Of a DNA stretch of 64,000 nt, positions 50,581 to 63,661 are shown piece after piece; position 1 is the stretch's first letter, and the number at the start of each line of letters is the position of its first letter. The translations under genes and the position numbers were made by a program. Source of the DNA: Centropus unirufus. Its lineage: Eukaryota; Chordata; Aves; Cuculiformes; Centropidae. Under the pieces are notes generated by a model that saw only the letters and a program-made list of their open reading frames with translations, ran no database searches and was not told the origin of the DNA. The stretch lies in contig VYZI01000029.1 of NCBI GenBank assembly GCA_013397695.1, positions 272,978-336,977 on the forward strand. Reading direction: 5' to 3'.

Positions 50581-53500
50581 CTGCACAAAACAAAATAAAA
50601 ATTCCTGTTATACACAGCAGTGAAAAAGTTCACACTAGCACCGGTGGCAGTGACGTCTGCGCACCCAGCATTGCCTTCACAGCTGTTATAAGCACACTAA
50701 GCAACTTCTTCAGGCAGCCTTGCTCAACCTGAATCCCAAACTGCTGGGCTTCTAGCAGCCCGTTAACAAACTACTGTTTAGGTGCCTCCAGTCAGAACAG
50801 TCCTGAATTGCAAAGGATGTGGTCGGACTAAAGAGCAACTCAGTGCGGTGGACAAAGCTTTCAAGAGCAGATACGGCCTGCTGTGTGTGCTACCCCATTG
50901 CTGCTGCTTTGCCTTCCTCCTCTGCTGGGTGCTGGCTCTGTTCATTGCCCACGCTCTCTCCATCAATGCTTCAGCAGCTGAAGGTGCCGACTTCCAAATC
51001 CCCTAGCTGTTAAACAATTCTGATATTGAGCTCCACAGATGGAAGGGAGAAGTACAAAGTGTGCCAGTCAGAGTACCTAAATACCCAGACTTTATCCACA
51101 CTTTAGCATTTATATATGTAAGAAGCACACGCTTGCCTAGCTCACTGCGGTCAATTTCATGATTTCTTGTACCATCTGCTATTAATCCTGTTTAATGGTT
51201 CAGTTTTCTAAAGCTGTCACAGCCTCTTAGCTTGGGTCTCCTTAAATCAACCTTTGTCAATAGTTCAGTAATTTGAAAATTTCTTTCACATAAGGGAAGA
51301 TGAAAGCCAGGGGGAAGAAAAAAAGAAAATTAAATCAAACTTTTTTACTGTGAAATTGTTTAACAACTGAAGCACCAAATCCACCACGAACATAGCTGTG
51401 ACATTTGGTACGGAAAACAGTACTTCATGCCAAAACCAAATAACTAACATGTGCATCTTGAAGGCGCTGACTCATGAGGGAAAGAACCCTGTGCCTGGAG
51501 AGAACTCCAAACTCCACACTAGTGCTATGCACTCGCTAGTGCTGCAACTCCTGGAACTGCTATGGTAGAGGATAGAGCAACTGAAGGGAAACACTCAAGT
51601 TAGAGAGCATTCGCTTCTTCAGAGTACCATGAAATAAAGCTTTTGCAGTCTCTACTGCTCCACAGAGGATGATGAGTTACAAAGATAGCAGAAGATACAA
51701 AATCTGTATTTTAGGCCCCCTTTTTTTCACAGCCAATTACAATGGTGAAGCTCAGCTCATGCTGGTCCTTTACTATAACACAATGTCTAAAAGTAGAAAT
51801 CCTGAAATATCCTTACTTTCTTGTTTCTGTTTCTCAAAGCATTAAATATTTGCGTTCCTAGTTTTCTGAAGGATTATTTTTAAGGATTTAGAAGGCTAAT
51901 CAACTTTTATCTCTTAAAGAAGCAGGGGTAGATAAGTGGTTCTCATATTAGAGATGAATCAAACAGGTGTCACAGCTTCTATAATAAAGTCACTCTTTAT
52001 CCAGTTCTACAATATCTGCACTGTCATAAATCGATTAATGATTCAGTGATAGTGGAAGAAAGTGGTAAGAAGTTAATAGGAAAAAGAACCCTCTAATTTT
52101 GCCCTGTGATAGGTCTGAAACCCTAAGTAAATGTAATTTGGTAGTTATGTTGAAGGCTTTTCCTGAAGTCTGGTAGTACAGAACTCAGTGCCCACTGAAT
52201 GAAGAAAGGCTCATGACATCAAGGTGAGTGTCAAAAATAAACAGTGAACTTTTTGATCAAAGTGTTAGGAGATCTAGATTCAGCAAAAAGTACATCATAA
52301 GAACAATTAAAATGCAATTTAATTTTGGCCAAATCATTTCCAAACTGTGTCATACCTAAGCCCACACCAGAAATACTTTGTCAAAAACACTTTAAAAAAA
52401 AAAAAGGAGTAATCATATTAAGACCACTGTACTGGTTTTGCTATGGATCTTCCTTTTCTTTCCAAGAGACTTCAACAAAACCCACACGTTGGACATGTGA
52501 ACGCAAGGATATGTGCTAATAACACTTGAAAGAATCACTGCCTCCAGAAAAGTGAAACCTCTGGCATAAACTCATCCCACAACAACCTTACAGACCGAGT
52601 AATCTAGATTACTTGTTCAAATTCTGCCAAAATTAGGAGTAATGACTAGTTCACTGCTGACAGGGCTATGTAACTAAAACGGTTGGTACTGCTCTTGTCA
52701 CAGGTATTCCAATGAGAGAAGAAAACAAGACCATAAATGAGTTATTCCTTTTAACAAGTTCCAGAGCCCTGGAATTCAGGAGAAAACAGTTCTTTGCACC
52801 TATGGGTTTTCCCATAATTTCATCCAGTACCTCAACACTCACTTTATGGCAACACCATGGGTAGGTGAGATAAACAAATGTAACACACCTAAGAGAAATA
52901 ATGGTTAAAAGGTCACTCGAACCCTATTTAAGGAGGCCCAGAGTCTACCACCTAGGGGAAAAAAAATAAGCTTCTGCTCTGATTTCATTAGGTGCAAAAT
53001 TGAATTATACTTCTCTCTAAAGTGCTTTCAAGACAAGGAATGCTCTAAGTGTTTGATGGCTATTATTTTGCTGGCAACGGCAGCATAACACAATACGGCC
53101 TAAGCAGTCTTGGGGAAAAAAAAAGCTGCAGTTTCACACAAATTTTTAGCAGAAGCTGAGCTTTACCAGTGTAAACCAGCCCGTCCACTTATCTCCCACA
53201 GCTTACTAGCACCAGCATAATTGTTTGTAAGGCCACACAGAGTGAACCAACCTAAGGAACTTACCTAGATAAATAGTAACTTTTTTTTTTTTTTCTGGTG
53301 GATTCTGCCTTTCGCCAGCAGCGCTGGGGAACAGTAGTTGGATGCATACGCAAAACTGCCTCAATTGATCAAAAACACAATTAAATTGGTCCTCCGGTTT
53401 AATGGAGCACTAGAAAGCAAGTGTTACTACTGTTCACCTTGCTTTCCATATGAACTCAGAACAGTCACCTCCTCTCACAGACATCTGCACACCGTTTAAA

Positions 53501-54640
53501 ACAAGAAAGTTTTACCTGCACAGTAAGAAATGTCTCTTGATTTTGTACTTCTAACAAACACACACCAACTGTATCCGAAGGAACTAAGGACAATTCCCCT
53601 TTGCAGTTTTGTGTCATTACATCTAAACAACAGACATGTTAATGCATCCATTCCTGCTGATGAAGTTCTCCGCTTCCCTAAAGAAGCTAAAAAAATATTT
53701 TTTCATTTCTTTTCAAAATAAGGGATGAAGGATTTTCCTCTGTGGGTCAAACTGTAAGAAAAAAACCCATAACTTGTCCCTTTACAGTGTAATAATGAAA
53801 GATTGGATTTGAAAATGGGCATCTGAATGAAAATCTGAATCAAAACACAGAACTGTTGTATACAACTGCCAATGACTTCCAAGTTTTTCTGGGGAAAAAA
53901 AACATACGGCTTTGTAATAGATCTGCAGAATTTCTTTATCTCCAAAAGTTATGAACATACTTCTAAATATTTGTATTTCCAATTCAGTATTGAACACCAT
54001 GTATAAATCTATTTGCTTCCATCTCTCATGTACCTATTCTAATAATGCTTCTAATCACAACTTTATTGCTACAAACAAAAAAAAAAAAATCAAGAATTTG
54101 AGAGTCATAAAATTTAGTTTGTAGGGTCTTGGTTCAAACCAACACAAGGAAGCTGTTCTTCAGATAACAGGGCACTGAGCCATAAAGCAGTTTTCCAAAG
54201 GGTGCATTTCTAATGCTCAAAGTTTCCACAGAATGAGTGGAATCATAGAATGGTTTGGGTTGGAAAGGACTTTGAAGCTCACATAGTTCCAACCCCTCTG
54301 CTGTGAGCAGGGAACCCTCACACCAGCCCAGGTTGCTCAAGGCCCCAGTCAGCCTGGCCCTGTGTGCTTCCAGGGTTGGGGCATCCACCGCTCTCCCAGG
54401 GCAACCTGGGCGAGTGCTTCACCCCCACCATCGTGAAGAATTTCTTCCTGCCTGAAACTAGTAAATAAACACAACTACGAACTGTCAGGGGAGCCCGAGC
54501 CCCGAAGTCAGGAAGCGAGCTGAACACCGGGAATACTGGGCACTCCCTGTGCATGCTTCCATTCTTATGCTCCTATCTCCTTCTCACACACAAATGCATT
54601 CCCAGTAGCCTGGGCAGCAGGAGGGGTCGTTTCCAGATCA
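50581..54640 (-). other. LATS1: LATS1 intron 1 (inferred), AT-rich
   Basis: Lies between the first coding exon and the CpG island. It contains a CR1 copy at 54241-54458 and otherwise no recognised exon or RNA gene. A small hydrophobic + frame at 50782-51006 is treated as chance. Confidence 0.5.
54241..54458 (-). repeat. CR1 LINE 3'-end fragment, reverse orientation
   Basis: The tail aatcatagaatggtttgg is at the left edge, followed by complements of the CR1 motifs gttgccctgggagag and gtgaagaatttcttcc. 5'-truncated at about 220 bases; sense orientation relative to LATS1. Confidence 0.9.
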
Positions 54641-54659
54641 CACAGGAGCTATTTATGCA

Positions 54660-55175
54660 GCTCCAACCACGGAGCAGTAATTCTGAAAACGCTGGCACAT
54701 AAACTCTCCCAAGACTCCTTCTGGAGAAAGCCAGCATCCTTTATCAAACTTGGGCACCATGAGGGAGCGAGCTCCATCAGTTGGGTGCAGCAAGACAAAA
54801 GCTGGGGACAGAACATATTCCCCATTGGCATGCATATGGATAAATTTTCCCAGAAATCTTGTGCGTATTCTATTACTTTCCCAGGTCTACACTTGTGCTC
54901 ATTTGGAGCTGGCTCCAGCTCTGCCTGCCCTCGCGTTTGGGATGGGGAGAGGCTGCAGACGGGGGTGGTCACAGGGGAAGAGACATCTCTGCAGCCCAGC
55001 CCAGACTCCACAGAGGATGTTATCAACTCCAGAGAACGAACAGTCTCTGGGAAGCACTTTTTGGGGAGCAAACGTGTGATCAGAGGGCCCTTCTAACTTC
55101 ATAAAAAATCGTTACTTAAACGAAACTTAATTCTACTTTAGCTTAAATAAATAAATAAATGTCTACTTTTGGTAA
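54660..55175 (-). repeat. LTR-like dispersed repeat, copy 2
   Basis: Same repeat as at 27972-28607 and in the same orientation, with long shared blocks from ggcacataaactctcc to the ttagcttaaataaa region. It lacks the outer ~70 bases of copy 1 at the left and the ACT/ATT expansion. It carries an (AATA)n tract near 55144-55160. No viral genes are adjacent. It ends about 20 bases from the LATS1 CpG island. Confidence 0.6.
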
Positions 55176-55189
55176 CCCTAAATACCTGT

Positions 55190-55960
55190 ACCACCAGGGC
55201 GTCCCCCGCGGGGTCCCGGAGCACGGCGGGGCCCGGCGCTTTGCGGACCACGAGGTGCCCAGCACCGGGACAGACAAGCGCTGGGAAACCGGGAATACCG
55301 CGATGCTGCCAACCGCACCGGGACAACCTGCGCCCCCCCGTCCCGNNNNNNNNNNNNNNNNNNNNNNNNNNNNNNNNNNNNNNNNNNNNNNNNNNNNNNN
55401 NNNNNNNNNNNNNNNNNNNNNNNNNNNNNNNNNNNNNNNNNNNNNNNNNNNNNNNNNNNNNNNNNNNNNNNNNNNNNNNNNNNNNNNNNNNNNNNNNNNN
55501 NNNNNNNNNNNNNNNNNNNNNNNNNNNNNNNNNNNNNNNNNNNNNNNNNNNNNNNNNNNNNNNNNNNNNNNNNNNNNNNNNNNNNNNNNNNNNNNNNNNN
55601 NNNNNNNNNNNNNNNNNNNNNNNNNNNNNNNNNNNNNNNNNNNNNNNNNNNNNNNNNNNCCTCACGGGGAGACGCCGCTCGCGCCCCGGGTTTTCCTGCT
55701 GGAGTTAAAAAGGAGTTCAGGAAAAGCGTTGTGCAGAGCCTGCGCGGTCCGGCATGCCCGAAGGAAGGGCTCGCCGGGGAGCAACGCGTGTGGCCAGGGA
55801 GGGAGAGGCGCCTGGCGCGCGCTTGTCCTTCCCGGCGGAGCGCCGCGCCTGGAGCAAACCGGGAAGCGCGAGGAGCTCCAGGGAGCCCCGGGGCAACTCC
55901 ATACACTGCCCCGTCCCCAGAGCGCCATCCATCTCCTCCTGCCGGTCACACGAGGAATTC
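55190..55960. promoter_or_regulatory. LATS1: CpG island, probable LATS1 promoter
   Basis: CpG-dense GC-rich sequence on both sides of an N gap, upstream of the LATS1 coding exons and just past the NUP43 3' end. Its position and composition fit the LATS1 promoter with a non-coding first exon. The exact start site and donor cannot be placed, possibly because they fall in the gap. Confidence 0.65.
55346..55659. other. Assembly gap (314 N)
   Basis: A run of undefined bases inside the CpG island, typical of GC-rich sequence drop-out. All open frames that cross it are meaningless. Confidence 1.
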
Positions 55961-56164
55961 AGGTAAGGGACTCATCCCAAGAGATGCTGGAGGCTGCTCT
56001 CATCGACGTGGAAGTGTGAGGGAAAGTGCATGCAAAAATCTTATTTAATCTGTTGCCAAATCCTGCGGTCTCCCTCTGTTCTTCAAGCTGCATCCCCAGG
56101 ATCCATCCAAACAACTTTCCTACGTAGATAACAAAGGCATCTGAACCAATTCAGCGAGTCAGAC

Positions 56165-57010
56165 CAGTTTTCTTGTGCAAAACGTTTTATTAAAAAGAGA
56201 AAGGGTCCTCTGCAACAAGAGGTGGGTACAGTCATCACATTTAACATTCCAAAGATTGCAACAGTCCAGGTGTGAAATTGTTTGCAGAGACTACATCTCA
56301 AGTTTATATTCTTATTCTCACACCTGGAAACAGCCAGCACCTCTGTCAGCTACAACCTTTTAACCATAGTTTTATGTATATAAAAAAACATGTTGCAAGA
56401 GTTACCGGGACATTATTGGAAGTTTTAACATGCAGCATCCATGATGAAGCTGTAAATAATCCAATCATGTTACTGAAATGCTAAGATCCTTACAGAACCT
56501 TTGACATTTCACAACATTTAACAGTATTGCCTTTCCAATTCTCAAATTACCATAAAAGTTTGTATCTCCTAAATATATAAAAAACTCAGATTAAAAAACC
56601 CATCTCTCAGCTGATGTAAAAAAAAACGTCTAGTTTGGCCTTAGAATTAATATTTGAATAGTATCTTTGCAGAAAAAAAAAATAAATTGGGGGTTTACCT
56701 TTTCTTCACTTTATATGTGCGCATGGAGCACAGACATCAGTTTGCAGCCGTTACCTTGCCCTAGCAACTACCTTCCTGCTTACCGAAACCAAACAGGCAT
56801 CAGGGAAGATAGGAGTTACCTACCCTGGCACATCAATAATGAGCAACAGCTTTCAGAATCCAAGGTACCTTACATTTCCTCAGTATCAGGACGAAGCTGC
56901 AGGGCTCTCCCCAACACACTGATAACAGACTAAGAGTATAATTAAGGATGAACCTGATATTTCTCAGCAGTTCAAAGCAGTCGGTACTTCAAAGGGATAC
57001 TGGAGTTGTT
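56165..57010 (-). other. NUP43: NUP43 3' UTR with poly(A) signal
   Basis: AATAAA on the minus strand at 56186-56191 (TTTATT on +) lies about 820 bases beyond the NUP43 stop. The region is AT-rich and non-coding. The extent is inferred. Confidence 0.5.
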
Positions 57011-60000
57011 TCATGCAAAAAGTTGCTTGTTCACATAAATAGCCTCTGCGTCGGTACCGTATACCAGGCACGGTCCTAAAACATCCAGGCTATTCACAGA
57101 CAAAGTCTGGTTTGGAACTAAGTTGGTGATTTCTATGCGGTCTTTGGCAGGATCGTTGTTTAGCCAGGCACTTACTACAGACTGGTTAACAGAACTGTGG
57201 GAAAAATAGGCAGTACTTCTTCCTCCTGAAAGGAGAGGGAAAAGAGACAAGTTCCAATTTAGTTTATATATTTGCAGAATTTGGAGAAACATAGTGAGTA
57301 TGAGACAGACAAATGTAAAGTGATTGTCCCACTGTAAGTCAGTTTTCAGATTAGAGTTAACAGATGTCATCTTTTTGGTAAATGAAAGAAAAAATAGCTT
57401 AAAAAAATAATCAGGTACTTGAAGCGATTATGGGAACCTGCTACCAGCTCAGCCCTCATTTAAGACAAACAGGCCAGTACAGCTATGAACTCTTCTTGCT
57501 GAACAAACAGGACTAAAGCAAGGGCAGGCCTAAGAAAAGTCTGTTCGTAAAGTCTTGCTGTATTTGGGCATCATCTTTGTTTGAACAGGTCTTCCCTACC
57601 ATCCCTTCTCCCTGCTTATTCTGCAGGAAGTGATACACCTGTCTTCACCTTTCACTTCTGCCACATAACATTTCACATTCAAACCAAAGCCTCACAGCTT
57701 GAGAGCTACCATTCAGCACAAAATTAACAAGCTGTGCTAAAGGCTTTGTACTTAATATACTCAAAAACATTCAGAGTGCAGCTTGCTTTGGTTATCCTGT
57801 TGTTTCCCTATGCAGAATGGCAAATACTTTGAATGGCAGCTTCAACGCCAAAGGCAGCAGATGACACCTAAAAGATTCCCCACTGTTTACAGTCTGAAGT
57901 GGCACGTGAGTTAAGCAGACTTTGTGACTAGAATGTGAAAAGAAATGTTAAGCTGGCATCGTATCTTTAATTGAAATCCTGCCACAATACATATGGACCC
58001 AGTTTCATCCACTGAAAGTTCCAATTATGATCCTGAAGAGTAAAGTAATAATTCCATTATCCCGTTAACGTAGCCATTATTTTGATATGATAAAAATTTG
58101 TATATCTCCCTTAGAGACACAGATAATAACATGTCATTTAAGGTTCCTTTATGTTAAATGATTTTTAACTGAACATGATCTACCTTTTAATTACTAGGTC
58201 TGCTCCTTCACACACTGGTCAGTACAGCAGATTAAAAAAAACAAAAACAAAATTCACACAACTGTTAGCCTAATAAGCAGTTTTCCTGAAGTGCCAATCA
58301 GGCCTTTCTTTCTAAGAAAAGAAAGAAGCTTTTAGTTTTCTGTACGAAGATTTTGTTATTAAGTCATGTGAGAACATGAACTTTAATTAACTGACCAGCG
58401 CAGACTGACTTCAAACATACTTACCTTGAAGAAGAAAAGATGGCTTTTCAGATACATCTGTGGAGGTATCCCAGTGCCAAAGAGATCCATCTTCAGAACA
58501 CGTAAATAAGTGATCAGGGTTGGAGGGATGGAAGTGAACTTCCCACACTGCAAGTATCAAACCAAAACCAAACAAGACCACTTCAGAACAACTGTCAAGT
58601 ACTTTGCTCGCTGCACTTTGACAAGTATGGTATACGCTTAAGAGAACTTGGGCCACCACCAAAACCTTCCATTCTTAAGTGTGTGGGTAGGAGACCCAAA
58701 CCCCTGGTCATTTACTGCAGTTTTCTCTGCCCCAGGAGAGCATTTTTTGGTACTGTGAAATTTGTTAAAGGTTAAAATCTTATCTGAAATCAGTCATTCT
58801 GACTACTTTCTCATGCTGTTTTCCCTACGGTTAACTTTAAATCCACACACAGCATCTGTTCCTTCCCAGCACACACATTATTACTTGTATCCAAATACCA
58901 CAACACTGTGAAAAAGATATTTAAGTCAGTAAAACTTATCAAGAAATATTTTTACTCCTTAAATAGAACTGTGGCATCAAGTCAAGGTGTTTTTAGCACA
59001 GTCTGAATTACTATTTTGTTTGTACAAAGGTACCAGGAAAGTGAGCTCTTTCAGCATAGTGGAGGCACCATCTGCTGTTTCCCTTCCTTCCTCACACTTT
59101 CCAGTTTGTTAGTAACTGCATTCTTGCCTTAATATACCTGTGTACCATGGCATCAATTTCTATGCCCATTCTAGAAGCAAAGGCATTCTGATTAAATGTG
59201 TTTAATGACTCATTAAGGATCTGCTTACTAATTCTAGCTTCAGTTTAGATGGAGCTGGCTTTTAGGCGAGAATGGTTTCATATATCCCGAAGGAACAAAC
59301 TGAAGCCAACTGGATGACAACAAATTAGGGCAACTAAGTTATTATATTCTCTGGCAGCTACAAGTTCTTTTTTTATCAGGAGTTGGAGAAATTAAAAACT
59401 TATCTCAAGTGCCACCTTTTTCTCTTCTCCCCCACACCCCCTCCATTTCAGATACTCACTTTCTGCTTCGTGAGCATTTAGCAGGGACACTGGCATGGTA
59501 CCCTGTCTGATGTCCCATATACTCAGGACCCCATCCTGGCCTCCTGTGGCCACAATGTGCTGTTGACTGGGATGCCTGTCTACACAGTGCAGTGGAACTC
59601 TGTCACTTGTCCTGCAAAGGAGAAGAGCGGGGGGGAGAAACCACCAAACCAAACATTAATTCTTCATTCAGCTTCTATTTTATCCTTCTTAATCACTAGG
59701 AGTGTTGATGAACAAGGTAAGGGTATCGACCACAGTTTCAATTCCTGAAGCATCCGGTCACTACAGACTGGTGCCACATCTCATCTACTAGAAATAAGAG
59801 GTATGGCAATGACATGAAGCTACAACTGGATGAGCATCAGGTTCTGTGCCCTGCAGGCATCTATGTGTATCTGATAGCTGTACAGGAGAAGACCCTGCAT
59901 ACAGATAATACTGTTTCTCCAAAATTCATGGTAATAGTTTCAGTATATACTGAGAGTTACAAAGAGACTGGGCACTAACAAAACCAGGTACCTTAACCAC

Positions 60001-63000
60001 AACCTATTAATAGCAATGAGAAATATTCCAGACACCAACAGGCTTGAAACTAGCTCAGTTTGTTTTCTCATGATACCTTATAAGGCACAAAATTGCATTT
60101 AAAATATATTTGAATAGTAAGAAACTTAATAGTAAGCCTGTGGAGAAAATACAGCTGTAAAGTATATTTAATTGGGGAAGGAGAAAGAGTTTGGGCTTGT
60201 TGGTTGTTTTTATTTTCTTAAAAAATTATCAAGTGTACAGCTGCTATAGTCCTTCAAGAGTTAAATTTTAAAACAGATCACCTAAACACAATGCTCAGCT
60301 ACAACAGTAAGTCAGCCATTAAGCAGAGTCTGGGTTTGATTATTTAACTACCAAAAAAATAAACTTAAAAAAATTAATCCCATATCATCCTATTTTCAAG
60401 GAGGTACCAGGCAAGATTTACATGAGATTCTGTCAAGTAGCACATGCTTCTTGGTAAACATGTAGAATAAAACGGAAGTCTTACAAAGAAAATATTTGAG
60501 ATGGTTCATTTCTTTGCTGTCTGAGGTCCCACATTTTTAATTGTCCAATTGAATTTACTGTCAAGATCTCAGTTGTGCGAAGGAATGTCACTGCATGAAG
60601 TGTACTGCTGTCTGCATTGTCTGCAAGAGAGAAGGAAAGCATTCAGAGAAACCTACAGAATGCTACTCTCCATTTAATTACCGCAAAATGGCCTTTTAGA
60701 AAACAGAACAGAGCTGCTTAAACATAGTTAACAAGGTAAGAGGGTAGAGGCACACCAGTGTGTGATGTTTTAAGTGTTGCAAGGGTACTCTGTGAAAAAG
60801 GAACCCTTATTGTACTGAACATTGCTGAGACAAAACTGTAAGAAACTATATTTAATTAGCTCTGGTGAACTCCTTGTGGATCCATAAGATTGCTTTCTAT
60901 AGTTCCCAAGAAGAGGAATCAGTTTAGCCGGGTCCATGGTTTTCCTAAGAGTTTTCTTGATATACACTGCATCTACTGACAGGAGAGAAGCTCTGGAGTT
61001 TCATAGTGAAGTCGTCCTTCTGAACACAAGGAGCAGTAACTCTGGCTGAGAACAGTTGTATGCAGGAGCACTTAATTCACCTTTCTAGACCTTGTCCAAG
61101 AACTGTCAACGGGACATCCATCCCCGTCCCTAGAGTCAAACCAGAATTATGCTTTCTTTGCTAATGTTAACTAAATGGCAAAGCTCCTTTTTTCAGGTCC
61201 TTTTCTACAGTGTCTCTTCTGGTCAGTGTCAAACGCTTCAGGGCATTGAGATGAAACCTTTGAGGCTTTAGGAGATAACACAGACACCATATTCTTATTT
61301 TCATTGTTACCATATATAAGCTTTTAATTTTGATTATGATGGAGTAACATTAAGTCTCCTTTCACCTCAAGTATTTTAGAATTCTTTCTGTAAGTTCATA
61401 GTGAAAATATCGGTGAGTTTTTTGCTGCAAAAGATGCAAAGTTCTGATATTGAGACAGAAAAGTTACAATGATGCCTGAATACAGATATCTGAAGTTTTC
61501 TTGGCTGCCTACTATTTAAATGAAAGCCAAGGGGAAGGAAAAAACCAAAACACTGTTAAAAAGAAATATTCTAAAGGATTTAAATTTTTGTGACAGAAAT
61601 ACAGAAAGTGATTTAGCAATGATGCATCTTTATGGCTCCAAAATATTTTTGCATCATATGCAGCCTTGGAGATTTTTTTCCTACTATAAATGACTACAAA
61701 TATATCAACTTTGTATTATATACCCTTAAATGCATTAAAAAAATTACAAAAAAATAGCAAGATACTCCTTTACAAGTATTTCATGAGGTACAAGGGTTCT
61801 ATCTTCATGTTGAGGGCTCGGGTCAGTTGCTGGGAAACATCAAGAAGTGACTGAATTGGGAACCAGTACAAAGGATTGCTTACACTATCTCCATCCTGAA
61901 GAACTCAAAAACATCTTCCAAGATATTCTCTCACCCCTTTCCAACATTTACCATTAAATAATCTCTAGTCAATGAGTTTGTGCTAATCCCTTCCCCATAA
62001 CTCCAGGCAAGCTTCACTTACCAGGTCATAGGTGTGACTGACCAATTTGTGGACAATTCCCATTTTAACATTTCCCTTCCCATTTCCACAAGAACATTTG
62101 CCAATTAAGTCACATGCAGTTTCTTAAGCATTTAAGTGCCAGCAAATTTCAATGGAAAGTCTTAGCCCAGCATAATGCTGGCTGATGCTACCATGACAAA
62201 GCAAGCATTTTTACATTGTGCCATCGAGTGAGCATTAAAACTAATGACTTGCATCCTCTACATTATTAAATCTGTGTGTAAGCATCTGTGCCCAGAGAAA
62301 AAGTATAGTTGTGGGAATTTTTTTTGTGAACAACTCCTTTCTGTGAGTCAGCAAAACATCCTCCTCTATTAAACTTGCACCAGAACACCCTGTGGTAATA
62401 TCTGTACTTAAATAAAAATTTAAAAGTAAAATAATCCTTTTAAACTAGTTAATGTTCTGTGTGTTTGTGGCCACATGCTAACACCTCCCTTCTGCCCTGC
62501 TACCTTTTTGTCTGTTAGAGGATAGAAGGGATTCCTACAGGAATTCTCAAGGGGCTTTAGGACTGTATGCAATTAATAGGATTTATCTTGCATGTGTATA
62601 TACAGCCATGCACACAGAAGTTCCCCCTCTAGAAATCCCAGGGCACTTCCTCCCTTAATTGGCTTATCACTGGGTAAATGCCTTCATCCGTTAAGAGGCA
62701 AGATCTTCCTTGAGGAGAAATGCCTGTGCTGCATCGATCCGAAACTTCAGGGACAAAGTCCCAGTTCAGCAATGTCACTATCAAGCACAGTCTTGCTGTC
62801 CTTCAAATTATTTCTGCTTTTAAGTTTCATTTCCAACAGAGGCTACAAACTCATGTTCTGTTTCCGTGAGACCAACATGATAGAAAAGTTGAAAATAATC
62901 ATGTTTTGACGGCTTCCACAAAGAGCTTACTCAATCACCTTATCTATATTATTCCAGGAAATATGGAGCTTTTTCACTAAGGGAGAAATGATCACTGTAA

Positions 63001-63661
63001 GCCATTAATTGTATCTGGCAGAAAAACAGAGTGGTTTCTGCTTCTTGGTGTTCCTTTAGACATAGAGAAATAGATGGTTTTGCATATGGACACCAGGAAG
63101 GTTAACCTTAGTACAAGTAGTGAATTGAAATGATAATTTGTCTGACCTCAACTTATGAAGAGTAGATTGGTTCTTGAAATCCAACCATATTTCACATATA
63201 CTGTCATATATTTAACAGTCCTTGAGGAAACAGAAGCCCACAGAAAACATTAGGCTCCAAACTTCTCCATCGGTCAAAACAGTACTTCGCAAGTATCTGA
63301 GTGATTATAGAAATACACCTGAACTACGCTTCAAATATCTGAAGTCTGGACGAATACAGGAGTAATCTGGAGCAAACATATTCAACTTGGAATGTTTAAT
63401 TGTTCTCAAGGGATTTGCTTTTTTGTTGTTGTTTATCATTTGGGAAATTAAACAACTCTAACTTGAGTAGTTATTTGACATACCTATTGTTCTTACTGCA
63501 GCATTTTGGTCCACTCTGAAGAGATTTATTCTACCATCTTCTCCAACAGTGACAATTTCTGGCTTATTGCAGATGACCCCGGTACATGCTGCTCCACCAC
63601 AAGATGTGTCTTGATCCACATGATAATGGGCTTTCTCCCACCGCTGGCTGGCAGATAAAGT
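57011..63661 (-). CDS. NUP43: NUP43, nucleoporin 43 (3' part, five coding exons)
   Basis: WD40 beta-propeller subunit of the Nup107-160 (Y) complex, which scaffolds the nuclear pore and associates with mitotic kinetochores. Coding exons in transcript order: 63661-63484, 60620-60485, 59611-59460, 58547-58425, 57225-57011 (804 bases, 267 residues plus stop, all phases consistent). Blade sequences seen: CNKPEIVTVGEDGRINLF; TEILTVNSIGQLKMWDLRQQ; DRVPLHCVDRHPSQQH; ATGGQDGVLSIWDIRQGTMP; EVHFHPSNPDHLFTCSEDGS with SLWHW; and the C-terminal tail DRIEITNLVPNQ to GTDAEAIYVNKQLFA. These match mammalian NUP43 (about 380 residues). The first ~113 residues lie beyond the right edge. No disruptions. Confidence 0.95.
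60640..63470 (-). other. NUP43: NUP43 intron, 2.9 kb
   Basis: AT-rich intron with no recognised exon, RNA gene or dispersed repeat. The + frame at 62592-62909 has no motif. Confidence 0.5.

Noticed and set aside
55138..56048. Frames of up to 286 codons crossing 55346-55659
   Set aside because: They run through undefined bases and a CpG island, so the translation has no meaning.
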